Origin: Onchidella celtica
Taxonomy: Eukaryota; Mollusca; Gastropoda; Systellommatophora; Onchidiidae
Reading direction: 5' to 3'
DNA length: 64,000 nt
Assembly: GCA_963931925.1 (NCBI GenBank)
Contig: OZ007569.1
Location: 49,658,101-49,722,100, forward strand
Positions 39,611-51,694 of this stretch are shown here, in pieces (the first letter of the stretch is position 1; every line of letters starts with the position of its first letter). A program made the translations under genes and the position numbers. The notes under the pieces were generated by a model. It did no database searches and had not been told where the DNA came from. It saw only the letters and a program-made list of their open reading frames with translations.

Positions 39611-39734
39611 TATGTGAGCGATCGATTCCTAGGCATTTTCTGTCTGTATGTTGACAATCGTTTTGATCTAGTTTGCTCGCACAGTAAGTCTGCAGTATAT
39701 CAAGGGTTAAATGCTTGCCCGTGTTACCTGCAGC
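39611..39734 (+). repeat. 124-bp dispersed repeat, copy 1
   Basis: It shares TATGTGAGCGAT, GATTCCTAG, CATTTTCTGTCTG, GTTGACAATC, TAGTTTGCTCGC and GTAAGTCTGCAGTATATC with 41207-41330, in the same order and strand. Confidence 0.85.
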
Positions 39735-41206
39735 CTAATCGGGTCCACATAATGGGAGATAAAACGTTAAAGGGGATGTCAGATTCTCATTGATTTTGGC
39801 AAGTCTTGTACAAATTACCCGTATTTCCATCTCGCACGCGCCTTAGCCATTCGTTTCATCCACGTACATGCATGTGGGGAGAAAAATAAAGCGTTTGAGT
39901 GCTGGAACAACACACAAGTATTTGTTGCGAGGTGAGTCATGACTCCAAAGAAGGCGGAATAGAGCTGATTTTACATGCAGACTGTGAGGATCCATGAATT
40001 GTAACTCGTGGTGATTATGAACACCATGCATCATGCTATATTCTTGCCAATATATTGTTATCGACAATACAATAAACTTGCAACTCTTCTTGAACTAGAA
40101 TTATACACAACATGAGCTTTGACACACTAATGGACATGTCCCGTGCCAACAAAAGAGATTGCTTAGTGCCATTTTTCAACCTTTCTGTTAAAATGAGACT
40201 GGATTCGATGTAAGAATAGGCTGGAGGCGCACTGAGTCAAGTCTGTTTTGTCTCAAATGTCAGCTGTGGAGTCAGGTGGTGTGATCTGGTGCACGGGCGG
40301 GCCTGATACAAGTTTGTCTCACCAGTTCAGGCCTGCCAAACTGTTTGAAATAGTTGGCGGAAAGAGAGACCTCACATACTAAGTCATTTACACACAAAGC
40401 AGGCTTGAGTGAGTGCGCTTCCAGACTAAAGGATAGCAATTATTAGGGTCTAGTGAAAGTTTTATATACATTGTTATAGTTACCTATGTCCTCTGAAATC
40501 ACTAGACGTTTTGTGTGTTCTGTTCTGCATGGATTCCGCGGTAAAACTAAGGAATGAAGCATTTCTCCAATGATATTTAATACATGTATAATAAGAAAGT
40601 TACATTCCGGTGAATGTCACTCCAGATTTCTCATCTCAGTAGCAGATACCAATTTCAAAAACTGTTATGGGAACAGTAACAGCGTAGCACATGGTAAGAT
40701 TTTGTACCTTTCATCACACTTCATGACAAAACAGTTCATAGCCATGCAGTTTATGACTCAGTCTCTTCAAAATGAGTGATCCGAATCACATGAGACAGTT
40801 AAAGGAAGATTGCACACGATTTTTGCATGTATTAAAATGTGGAATAGTCAGACAGACAGACAGACAACGTGCGCTCTGGTCTAGAGATATACTACTCGTA
40901 TTGCAGACTGAAGTTGTCAGGTCCAGTGGTCTTACAAATCGTTCATAATAAGGATTGGCTGGTTGAAATTGGCCAGAGACCACTTGCTCTATGGAACCCG
41001 ACGGTGTCCAAATTAGCCCATACAACCAATTTCTTCCCTGACCACCACTGGATCGACTGTGACACTACTTGTAGAGTCTGGGGGCCCATTTTGCAAGTAC
41101 TAGTAACATAGCATTGCTGTTTTGAAACCCTTTTTGTATAGAAAAAGCATATTTCAATTCCAGTTTTGTCTTTCTCTCCACCCTCCTTTCCACTTTTTCC
41201 TTCCAT

Positions 41207-41330
41207 TATGTGAGCGATTGATTCCTAGACATTTTCTGTCTGGTTGACAATCATTTTGGTGTAGTTTGCTCGCGAAGTAAGTCTGCAGTATATCTAGGGT
41301 TAAATGCTTGTCTGTGTTAACTGCCACATA
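41207..41330 (+). repeat. 124-bp dispersed repeat, copy 2
   Basis: This is the second copy of the repeat at 39611, 1.6 kb downstream in direct orientation, with about one difference per ten bases. Confidence 0.85.
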
Positions 41331-41934
41331 AATTTGAATTATTTTTTGTGTTAAAACTACTTTGCATAATTTTATGAGTCATCCTTTTATAACACACGAC
41401 TTTCAGTCTAATTTTGTCACCCCGTGTGTCTTACTTTTGGTGCCAATAAAACAGTTATGGCCTGTTACAGTAACAGTAACATAAAAGCTTCATAGGAGGA
41501 AGGAGCTACATGTATCATTTTACAGCCCCACACTTGAATCCTTTGACATACAGTTAACCGATAGTGGCCATTGGTACAGGCGTCCACAAAGACTGAAAGA
41601 GTCTCTGATCGCCCAACGTCGGAAATATTATCGCGGGTGGACTGACACGTTCATTTATGGCTGTAAAATTCTTGGTTACTTTATAATGTAAATTAACTTT
41701 GTCACGGTTTGATTATTGATTAGTAAATTAAACGGGATTGTGCTAAGAGAGCTTTTTTTACACGTTTTAAGCGGTATTTCAAAAAGCATCGTTCCCATTG
41801 TTAAATGTTTTCTTCAGGCGAATGTCAATCGATTCATTGTCCTACCGGCGAAAAAAAAACATTTTCTTGCTCTCGTTTTTTTTTTATAGTAATATTTTAT
41901 GCGCCTTTTGTCCTTCACCATCTGTCTGTCGGTC

Positions 41935-42170
41935 TCTTTCTGTCTCTCTGTCCCTCTGTCTCTCTTTCTCTCTCTCCCTGTGTGTCTCTCCCTGTCTCTG
42001 TCTCTCTCTCTCTCTCGCTGTGTCTCACTCTGTCTCTCTCTCTCTCTCTGGCTGTGTGTGTCTCTCTCTTTCCCTCTGTCCCTTTCTCTCTCTCTCTCTC
42101 TCTCTCTGTCTGCCTCTCTCCCCTCTGTCTGTTTGTCTGTCGCTTTCTCTCTCTTTTTCTCTCTCATGCC
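41935..42170. repeat. Long imperfect TCTC/TGTC pyrimidine repeat
   Basis: About 235 bp of nearly pure pyrimidine with scattered G on the PRKD sense strand. Long frames here on both strands encode only Ser/Leu/Cys or Arg/Glu repeats and are artefacts. Confidence 0.95.
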
Positions 42171-44693
42171 TCCTCCTCACCGTGTATATTATATGTGTAA
42201 ATGTGTGCATGTGTGTTTATTTTCAGTAACAGTACGCAATAATTTCCCATAATGTGAAATTACAAATAGAGAAAGGAATTGTGTAAGTACTGACAATGCT
42301 CTTTGTGATGAGATGGGGGCAACGGCTTGTGGGCAGAAATGCCATTCGTCAATATCATAATTTCATGTCGGAAATAAATTGACAATTTATTTATGCGGTC
42401 CCCGTTTTCTGGCCAGGAGTTTACTCAGATGTACGTACATAAGTATTTCCAGAGATTTCAATAGATACTAACGCCGAAAAACGTGTGAAATGTTTGAGTA
42501 TAATTATACATGCAGCTGTAACTGGCTCGTGGGAGATGTTAATAATAGATTTGCGTCCTGGGAATGGGGGCCACTTGCGAAAAATATGTCCATAAAAGTT
42601 ATTAGAGGTTATTAAAAGTTATTCCCATGTATTCCCATGGGTGGATATGATCAACAAGACAAAGGAACGGAAGGATAATCCTCACAGCCTAATTCACAGG
42701 TACGAAGAAAAATAGGTAAAACGCCCCTGTTCTGACTTTCCAGTCCGTGTACAATTTACAAAAGGGACGCGGGGTGTTTCATGACAGTGCGCCCAAGCAA
42801 GAAATTGCAGATACATGCAAGTCATGCGACTTTTATTACGTGACGTGTTAGCTGTCTGTCTGTCTGTCTGTCTGTGCGTGCGTACCTGGTAGTGTTATAT
42901 TTAATGATGTAGCTTTTCTGTCGTCATCCTCCTCTATCTTCTCAACAAATTCTTCCTATTTCCTTATTCGTATTTGCCCCCTCACATTGTTCACAATCAG
43001 GTGCAAACCCTTCCACCTCCTGCTCCCCCCTCGCTTTTAAAAAAAACTTCAGCTCGTCTTTTTTTGTGTGTGTGGATTCGCCACCTTGCACTAAGTGGGT
43101 CATTTCTTGAAGAGTGCTCTGAAAAATCCTTGCGAAAAAAAAAAAAAAAGCTATTTAGTATGCGAATGTGAATACGCATTCATTATTCACCAGACGCATA
43201 TTGAAGTTATTTAATTCCACTTTGATTTGCTTATGTGACCTTTGAACTATATTCACACATTTCAAAAGCGTAAGTTAGCAGAGTCTCCATTTGCAGTCGT
43301 TGATGTTCCCCTGAAAAGTGCCAAACACAAGGCAGGCACTATCAAACACGAACTGTCGTAAATGGATTGCCCTTATTAGAAAGGTGGGGGAAAAAAAAAG
43401 TCAAGTGTTCAGAAAATCTTAACAAACGTATTGATTAAACCTTTGAGAACTGTAAAAACTGAAAAGGTCCTACTTTCAATGTGGCCGGGGATTATTAGAC
43501 AGTAAGCATGTTGCCGTCCTTGCGAAATCACTGGATCCATCGAGCTGCAGGCCGAAACATTTATTCGGCGCGTTTGTTTCTTGCAGTCTTGCTTATTCAG
43601 GAGTTTCATTGGTTTTGTCAGTTGTCGAGTTACAGGCTTAATATACACTTAGAAGAAGACGAGTCAATTTGTAGTAGTGATACATAGTGTGTAGTGGTTT
43701 TATACATCTTTTCTCTTTACTGTTTCTTTGCATCAGGAGGTTAGTTCTCAGTTTCCTGTTCCTGTTCCTCCACCCTCATTTTCAGTTTCCTGCAAATAGG
43801 TTATGATTCAATAAGGTAGGAACTGCAGCGACTGCAATTTGTTGTTCTCTCTCTCAGTCATTTCGCTGCCCAAATCACCCTCTCTTGTGTCTTCATTTGG
43901 CATCCAGTCTGAGTATTTAGCACTAATATTCCCCCAGTTTTCCCTCCCCCAACCCCCAGCACACCCTGTCCTCTACCCACTCCTTTTGTCCTGTCATTCT
44001 GCTACATTCTGTCGTTCGTCTTGCTTCTTCCCGGCATGGTTATGGCCGTTATTGGGTCGACCTCCTTCCTCCAAAAACTCAAACTCAAAACTCCCGTTCC
44101 ACTCGCTTGCCAGCCTACCAGCCTGTCTGTCCATGAAAATTCTTTAAGTGATCAAAAACGGAAGGGAGAGCGGAGGATATCATGACCACCCGCAATTTTG
44201 TTTTGTTGAACTATTTATGTCTTCACCTTGGGTCGTGAAATGTCTACCTCTGAGGGATCAATAATATTTGAAAGAGAAAACTCAGCGAATGATCTGTGAA
44301 AGCCAGTGGAAAAGAGGGTTATAAACGAGTAATGCAACCCTGGCAAAGTCTGGAGCTCATCTGGGTCGAGTGTACAACTGTATTTCGTTAACATGGAAGC
44401 TTTCCGGGCATTGTGAAAAGAACGAACAGTAACTTGCAAAATAAGTGAGGATTAAAATTAAAAATCGTTGAATTTATTAACGTTTTCAATAATTTAATAG
44501 CTCTGGCTTGAGAGTCTCGATATTCATGAATCTTTATTTTCACTTTTATTTGATCTTTCTTTTAGGCATCTGAGGGCTGAGAGCTAGCCCAAAGCGAGAT
44601 AACGAAAAAACCGTGGAAAGTGCAATATGGCCGTTATCATGCCGACGCACCGCTAAACCCAAGCCCAAACCCAGACTCGATATTCATGAGTAA
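42171..44693. other. Intronic stretch, nothing recognised
   Basis: A short TGTC repeat lies at 42855-42882. The minus frame at 44215-44439 reads somewhat protein-like but has no identifiable domain or start context. Confidence 0.4.
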
Positions 44694-44989
44694 TAATAAT
44701 ATTAATCATGCTCATCATCGTCAGAATGTCTAATGGCGCTCAGTCCGGAGAGATATTTTAACTTTCCGGGAACGTTGCTGTCAGTTACATGTACATGCCA
44801 TCCGGACACGAATTTGCAGGTTTCGTGACTTGTATAGTACTAATAATATTAATCATCTTCCTCATCATCAGAATGTCTAATGACGCTCAGCCCGGAGGGA
44901 TATTTTAACTTTCTGGGAACGTTGCTTTCTGTTACATGCCACCCGGATACGAATTTGCACAGTTTGTTCGTCGGTTTCGTGACTTGTGT
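44694..44989 (+). repeat. Tandem duplication of about 148 bp
   Basis: Two diverged units each run from TAATAATATTAATCAT through CAGAATGTCTAATG, CGCTCAG, GGAACGTTGCT and ACGAATTTGCA to GGTTTCGTGACTTGT. The second has a short insertion near its end. Confidence 0.85.
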
Positions 44990-45285
44990 CTATTTTAGTT
45001 GTGATGACGCTTTTGAAAAATAGATTTTCCCACCCGGATATTTCCGAGTTTTAAATATAGTCAAAGGCAACGCCGAAAAACCCGTTCCCGTGGATGCCAT
45101 GAATATTGTGTGACTGTATGGGTGGTTTCACTTCATAATCAATGATTGTGGAATTTGCAGCGCATGGTTTCAGAGTGAATGCATTACATAAGCTTCCAGG
45201 ATCTAAATTCGTCACTCATGACTGAGCATCCCCGTTTTAATACTTCCTAGAAAAAAAGGCGGCCAACATTTGTCAGTGCGACATC

Positions 45286-45289
45286 TATC

Positions 45290-45355
<66 letters not shown>

Positions 45356-45396
45356 GTCTATCTGTCTATCTGTCTGTCTGTCTGTCTGTCTGTCTC
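45286..45396. repeat. (TATC)n/(TGTC)n tetranucleotide microsatellite
   Basis: About 20 TATC units are followed by TGTC units. Confidence 0.97.
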
Positions 45397-45715
45397 ACTC
45401 ACTTTATTTGTAAGTCTACCAAATGATATTTATGCATTGACAGCAGTCTGTCTGTTGGCGAATTTGCCTGAAATTCAGTGTCGATTAGTCGCTCGCGTAA
45501 TGTAAGGTCGACTGGCTTATTATCGGCGAACTACGTCACCCTCCCGCACCTGTGAAAGCCAGATAACTTGATCAGGAAGTAACATTTGAACCGGATACTG
45601 GGACTTTTTTTTATAGAAAGTCTCATTCACTTTGCTCATCCCCTCCCCCATCCCCCGGCATCCCCAAACCCGCCCCCTTTCTTCACGTAATTGAATGGAC
45701 TTTAAGTTGAACGTT

Positions 45716-45752
45716 TCTTCTCTCTCTCTCTCTCTTTCTTTCTCTCTCTCTT

Positions 45753-45793
<41 letters not shown>

Positions 45794-45795
45794 GT
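45716..45795. repeat. (TC)n/(TTTC)n microsatellite with a C run
   Basis: A pyrimidine-only tract of about 70 bp on the plus strand, followed shortly by a C run of about 10. Confidence 0.95.
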
Positions 45796-47275
45796 CCCTC
45801 TCCCTTCCCCCCCCCCCCCGCGCGCTGAGTGGTTTGGTGAGTCCAATGATATCACTCAGGAGTGAACTGCTATGTTGGAGTACGGTGAAGTTATGTGCAT
45901 TGGTGTGGTGGCAGCATGGATTGTTTGTGTGGTATAATTTTTGTGGTGACGAGCATTTCAGGAAACCCACATTCAGCAGAGTCCTTGAGGATATCTTTTT
46001 ATTGCGAAAACTTTTGATCATTTCTTTTTTGGTAATAACAATCAAAATGTGTGAAATCATTGTTTCGATGCATGCCGTTTTATTTGTTCGATAGGGGGTC
46101 ATCGATGATTTTTGGGTAGTAAGAAGAAGACAGTAGCCTATAAAGAAAGGTCTTATCAGCAGGTTGGAAAGAAGAGGCTAACAGGTTTTTGGGGCAAAGA
46201 GATTCAATATAATTTGGACAGAAAAGAGGATTAATGAATTTTATAGTGTTTATGTTGAGAGAGAGAGAGAGTGGGGGGAGGGGGCGATTGTGCATAACAT
46301 TGTGATAAAATAGTTGGAGTAAGATTAATTCCTGGTGAAGCAGGGGAGAAAAAAGGGTTGCTAGCAGAAGAGAGGGAAAGGAACAGCCAAAATTAGTTGC
46401 AGTTGGGAAGACAAGTCACGGTCAACTGCAGATTAGGCATCTTGGGTTGTTTTATCCATAATTATGTGAATGAAATGATGAGGAATAGTATGTTTATGTC
46501 TTTTGGGGGGAGGGGAAAAGGGTATCGTTAGTTAGCCTAAAGTTAGGGAGGAAGTTGGATTGATTTTGTTTTTTGGGGGGATTATTGTTTTTATTAGTGT
46601 TGGGAGAGGGAAGGTTAGTGTAATGTGGTTTTTAAAAAAAATGGCCAGGGGCAGTACAATTTTGCAGTGGGCATTGGTACATATCTAGATTCTTGATGTA
46701 CAATTATGATGACGATGGTTTTGCATTGTACGCGAAATGATGGCTATAGCACTGGGTTTTCTAGCGCTTTAATGGGAGCAGTAATTTCTGTAGCCAGACT
46801 GGTCGTATAAACGTGCGAGTTGATGACGCCCAAATGAGGCTGACCGGTGAACCTAAAGTCTAGAGTTTCTGACACGTGTCTTGCTTTTGCGTACTACATG
46901 CTGTATTGGGTTCGGTTCATTCGAGCGTCTTTAACTTTGCGCGTTTGTATGACCAGTGTGCCATTGATTTTCATGTTATGTAGCTTTGACTGGGCGGGGG
47001 AGTTGATGTGATTGGAACGTTTAGTGAATTAGCGAAACAGCACATTGCAAGCAGCGTGGTTGATTGCAATGATAAAATGGTGATGTTAGAAATCATATCG
47101 TAAAGGAAGTAAGGTCTTCAATGTAATCATGAAAGGCTTTTTAACCTCTGAGCCTGAAATTCTGCAAAACAAAACGCGTAGAACGACGTAAAGATGCCCA
47201 TGGGCATATTTTAAAAGGTCTTGAAGTTCGCTATATTTTTAATATTTTCGTTGATTTTTTTTTTCAGCCGCAACT

Positions 47276-47497
47276 GACTGCTCTTGTCCATAGCTTCCGC
47301 CCCGCACCGCTTTTTTACGGAAAAATGACGTATGAAAACGTAAAACACTCCTTGCCTCTGTATACTTGTCCACAGCATCTATTCCGCTCCGCTCCTCACT
47401 ACTATGGAGGCAGTTAGTGTATTATTTTTTCATACGTCCTTTTCCGTCTTGAAAAAAAAAAAAGTGGAGCGGAAGCTGCGGACAAGCGCAGTAAACT
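47276..47497. mobile_element. Hairpin-forming MITE, inverted repeats of about 80-90 bp
   Basis: The left arm (47276-47353) holds CTTGTCCATAGCTTCCGC, ACGGAAAA and GACGTATGAAAA. The right arm (47405-47497), reverse complemented, holds CTTGTCCGCAGCTTCCGC, ACGGAAAA and GACGTATGAAAA. A partial third copy of the end motif (ACTTGTCCACAGC) sits in the loop. There is no coding capacity. The superfamily is unclear. Confidence 0.75.
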
Positions 47498-48749
47498 GAA
47501 TAGAAGAAAGTGTTCCCACAGTTTGAGCCGGAAATAAAGACGCATTTTCTTCAAGTAGAATTAAAATAGTTCGACAGGAAATTTCGTTCTGCGCCTCAGC
47601 TTACACATTGGTGATCGAAACTGAACTTTAAAAATCACATCTCTGCTTATTCCCCGAGCCAGTGGGCCAACTAGTACTAGTAAGTGTAGCAGTTGAAACT
47701 GGCACTGTAGATGTGACTGTGATGTTGGTACAGATGGTTTGTAGCGGAAGCCGTGGAACTGATTCATAAATTACAATAATTGGACGTCGTTGGAAGAACC
47801 AGAAGTATTTTAAACTAAGAAATAAAATTGACATCTTGGAGAAATACCTTCGTAATACTTTCTGAAACAGGAGAAAATGGGTATTGATAGGGAGGTGAAA
47901 GATGAAGCGACATTAATTTCTTTCTTTCTTGTTTTTTTTTTTTCACTTTTTTTTTCCATTGTTTATTGAATCTGATATTTTCTATCGATCGGTGTCCTGT
48001 TAACCTTATTTTACACTTGGGGTCTGACATACCCCAAACACTCACTGTTTTAATTATAACATCTCCCAACCAAATAGGGTTAAACATGAGCAAAAGAGAG
48101 AGGGGGTGGGGGGGGGGGGTGAGAGAGGGTGCGAAATTATGAGAAAATAACGGAGATGAAGTTATTCATACAATCTCTGATAGGTTGAAAACTTCCTGAA
48201 TCACGACTAATTTGCGTCTCGGCTCTCGTGTTTAATCTTTCCATTCGCGGGTGGATAGCGAGAAAAGAACTAAATGTAACGTGTCATGATGATTTTTCTT
48301 TGAAGGTTTTATACGGATAATAATAAAGAGTCCTAATAATATAGTGATTTTCTGTTGTTAACAAGAATCCTTTTTATAAAATATTATTCATAACTTTGAA
48401 TTATTCATGGGGCGTAATAGAACTTAGATATGTTGTTTTTTTTAATGGCGGGAAAAGGGGGGGGGGGCAGGGGTTTGCTCGTCACAAAATAATTGGTTGA
48501 ACGTAATAAATTCGTTTTTCTATTCATCAATATTTGAGAACTCAAATATTCGTGAAACCACTTCCATAACTCTGGTTGCCATTTCAGTAAGTGCACTTGT
48601 TTTGTCCAGAGGGGATTTGGCCCTCAAAATTACAGCATTGGCATTTCGAAAGTACCCGACAAGAATGCTCTTACTTTACATAAAAATTCAGTGAAATAGG
48701 TAGTCAAGAGCGACATTGAATTTTGCTCGAGATCCCCTTGAATCTGGAA

Positions 48750-49097
48750 GTAAAATGTATTTTATATAAATTTGAATATGAGGGGAAGAGTTAGCGAAGA
48801 GTAGTGTTGGCTTGTTTGTTTTATGAAACTCATCATCTGAAATCTGGCTGATTGTTTGATCGAATAGGAGACATACTCCATAGACTTTTCTCTGTGGAAT
48901 CTAGAAATGAATATATAATATATTTTGTATAGACTATAATATGAGGGAAAGACTCAAAAGATCACGTTGCTGTTAACAGTATTTCTTTTTTCGCAGCGAA
49001 GCGTGGCATTGACAGGTTTGTTTTAAGAAATCCATTATTTTAAACCAGGCTGATTGTTTGATCGAATATGAGATCAGTTCCGTAGGCTTTTGCAGTA
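48750..49097 (+). repeat. Diverged tandem duplication, unit about 190 bp
   Basis: Both units contain an ATATGAGGG block, a GCGAAG block, TTTGTTTTA, GGCTGATTGTTTGATCGAAT and a CCATAGACTTTT / CCGTAGGCTTTT block in the same order. Confidence 0.7.
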
Positions 49098-49107
49098 CGT
49101 GGGTGGC

Positions 49108-49564
49108 CAGAGGTGGTCACGACAAACTTCAGAGAGCCACAAGATATTTAACAAAATGTACACACACGTTGTTATTGTTGCATAAGCATTTTGTCACAAA
49201 AATGTTATATAAATGAGTTTTGTTAATGTACATAACGTGAGCGAGGTAACTCTTGCTGACCTGAAATTTCTTTACTTCCTCTGCCTCCCACCATTCCTTC
49301 CCTCACCTCTAAAGAACAAATCATTAGCCACATCTAGCATTATATTTAGGATTTAAATTCTGAAATATTTTTAGTAACCATGAACATTAAACTTACGTTT
49401 GAGACCACTGGGGTCTCAGTTCATATCCAGGATATTAATTATGAATCTAGAATTTTTTTCTTATTTATCATTTATATTAACTGTGATGAAAAAAGAACCC
49501 GACCAACATATTCCCCCAGGAGCCGCATATTGCAGGTCAAAGAGTCGCGGTTTGGTCACCCCTG
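49108..49564. mobile_element. Possible hAT-like MITE remnant
   Basis: The right end, read on the minus strand, is CAGGGGTGACCAAACCGCG, followed by ATATGCGGCTCCTG, a typical hAT-type end. The left end CAGAGGTGGTCACGAC is a diverged inverted match. No target duplication was found. Confidence 0.4.
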
Positions 49565-49779
49565 GTAAAGACGCAGTTTTACTGCAGGAATTCTGAGAGA
49601 TTCTGGAACGGTGTATTTTGAATTCCGACACACAAACGGACACATAAACAAAATGTCACCGTCTGACCTACCCAGGAATAAGAATGGACCAAATTAAGAC
49701 ACTCAAGCGATTGATACACTTATTCAGTTTGACAGTGTTCTTCACAAGCATGAACCGAATTGCGAACCGATCATACCAT

Positions 49780-49945
49780 CTCTTTCCCCCCCCCCCCCCC
49801 TTTCTGTTCCTTCCTGTTTTTTTTTCTTTTTTTGCTTTTAGGGGGTTCACTCCCTCTTGCATCCACACATACACACACTCTTTCTCTTTTTCTGCCCCCC
49901 CCCCCCCGCTCTCTCTCTCTCTCTCTGCCTTTTTCTGGAAAAAAA
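49780..49945. repeat. Pyrimidine-rich and homopolymer patch
   Basis: C runs of 14 and 13, T runs, a short CACA block and a CT repeat lie together. They disrupt nothing recognisable. Confidence 0.9.
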
Positions 49946-50169
49946 AAAAACACCAAAAAACTACACCAACAACTATCTCAGGATACAGTGATATTTTTCC
50001 AGAGAATACAATACTTTGCCTATTTACCTGTGGATGTTTAGATCAGCTGCCTAACGTGAAGAGGACGTCACCATGATTTTCTCTCCATCCCTAGTCTATT
50101 CCCCCCCCCCCCCCCAAACAAAAGAAAACTAATTTTCCATCTATCTAGCCATGAACGTTCAACTAAATA

Positions 50170-50365
50170 TCACAATCAATATAGACTGTCTACACGGACC
50201 TTCATTATCTCCATACAGCTTGAAGTTATACGCATCAGGTGGAATGCTGGGATCGAATGACTCAGGATCAAATTGCTTTTGTTGTAAAAAGGCGAGATGT
50301 TCGTTTAAACCTGAGGACTCGGCGAGAGCTAAGCGGTTCTTAGTAAACGGGTAGCCAGAATCCAT
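50170..50365 (-). CDS. Orphan coding-like frame, possible first exon of an unknown protein
   Basis: The minus-strand frame starts at an ATG in CTGATGG with a stop just upstream. It reads MDSGYPFTKNRLALAESS, then HLAFLQQKQFDPESFDPS, IPPDAYNFKLYGD. The composition (balanced acidic and basic residues, Pro and Gly turns, no homopolymers) looks more protein-like than neighbouring frames. I do not recognise the protein. The frame closes at 50159, and no strong GT donor was found near its end, so it could be chance, an exon of a nested gene or a transposon remnant. Nothing nearby supports expression. Confidence 0.25.
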
Positions 50366-50788
50366 CAGGACTCATTCATATGGAATAAAAGCTGACTGGT
50401 GTGAGACGGTATTTGGACTTCGGGAAACACGGGGGAAAGAGTAATTTGGTTATATTTCCATTTTGCTTTGTTGGGTGGGATTTTGCCCCCAGTCTTGAAT
50501 TTTGTAAAAATGTGAGAGGCACCTGAGTAGCACTGCTTGAAGTATGTGCGTCTTGAAAATGTTTAAAGTGTCAGAATCTTTGAGAAAGTACATTTTGTAG
50601 AAAACAGAAAAAGTCTTCAACGTGTTGGTCCCACATTTTATCATGTTGAAACTATGGCAAGATTTTTGTGTGCGCTGTCGTCTATTTTTTATGAATGGAG
50701 TTTTAGTGCCGCATGTCGTGTTTTTTTTTTTTTTGTCGTTTTCTCTGCGCCTACTTGTATGTCTAATTATTTAAGCAGTATTATGATT

Positions 50789-51227
50789 ACTAGCCTACCC
50801 GGGCAAGATATATCTTGCAAGTTTTCCTCGTATCAAACCCAGCTAAATCTAGGTCCCATTAATAACGGCACTCGGATTCGATGCAAAGACTAATGACTAA
50901 TAGACCGTTTCGTTATACCGCAATTCCTTTGCAGAATACACAGATGTGATAGAATTTTACCTGCGGCTGGCAATGTGTAAAGAGAGGCTTAGAACGCAAT
51001 TTCCGGTCAAACTTTTCGATTCTACTCGACGAAAATGCGTCTCTTATTTTGCGGTCCAAAAATTGGTGAGTAGATAATAATATAGACTGAATTTTGTCCA
51101 AAAAAGGGGTGTGCACGTAACTGATCATCAAAAATTGAAGAAAAAAAAACAACCAACAAGCTGCATAATTTTTGGCCATGTAGTCGCGAAGTTTTAGGTG
51201 CTTACGTGGTCACCCGCTAGCTCCATT
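50789..51227 (+). repeat. Tandem repeat unit 1 (about 440 bp)
   Basis: It begins ACTAGCCTACCCGGGCAAGA and ends in CTAGCTCCATTATTATAAG. It shares the same block order with the next unit, including ATACACAGATGTGATA, ATTTCC, a CTACTCGAC block and TAGTCGCGAAGTTTTAGGTG. Confidence 0.9.
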
Positions 51228-51243
51228 ATTATAAGATTATAAG

Positions 51244-51694
51244 ACTAGCCGATCCACGCAAGATAAATCTTGCAAATTTTCCATGTACCAAGCCCAATCG
51301 TGTATCTAGATCTAGGCTGCATTAAGACAGCATTTGGATTCGATGCAATGACTAATAGAACGTACTGTTACACCACACTTTCATGTAGAAATACACAGAT
51401 GTGATAAGGTTGATTTTCTACCACCAATGTGTAAAGAGGCCAAGGACGAAATTTCCATGCATGCTTTTTTTTTTTTAAATCTACTCGACCAAAATACGTC
51501 TCTAATTTTGTGGCTCAAAAAATGGTAAGATAAATAATAGTGAAGACTGATTTTTGTTCTAAATGAATGTGTCCACGTAACTCGTCGTCAAAAATTGATG
51601 CAGTCCAGCAAGTTTCATAATTTTTTATGGTGTAGTCGCGAAGTTTTAGGTGATTACACGCTCACCTTCTAGCTCCATTAGAGTAAGATAAGAC
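51244..51694 (+). repeat. Tandem repeat unit 2 (about 450 bp)
   Basis: It begins ACTAGCCGATCCACGCAAGA and ends CTAGCTCCATTAGAGTAAG. It differs from unit 1 at perhaps a quarter of positions, so the duplication, or two adjacent insertions of one family, is old. The family also occurs at 28828. The short AAGATTATAAGA-type junction sequence could be a microsatellite-like 3' tail of a non-autonomous retroelement. Confidence 0.9.

Larger units (their letters stand above)
38081..41934. other. Intronic stretch with a two-copy repeat
   Basis: Apart from the 124-bp repeat pair listed separately and a small run of ACA repeats near 38580, nothing was recognised. Confidence 0.4.

Noticed and set aside
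45286-45396. CRISPR-like regular repeat
   Set aside because: It is an uninterrupted tetranucleotide microsatellite without spacers, in a eukaryotic intron.
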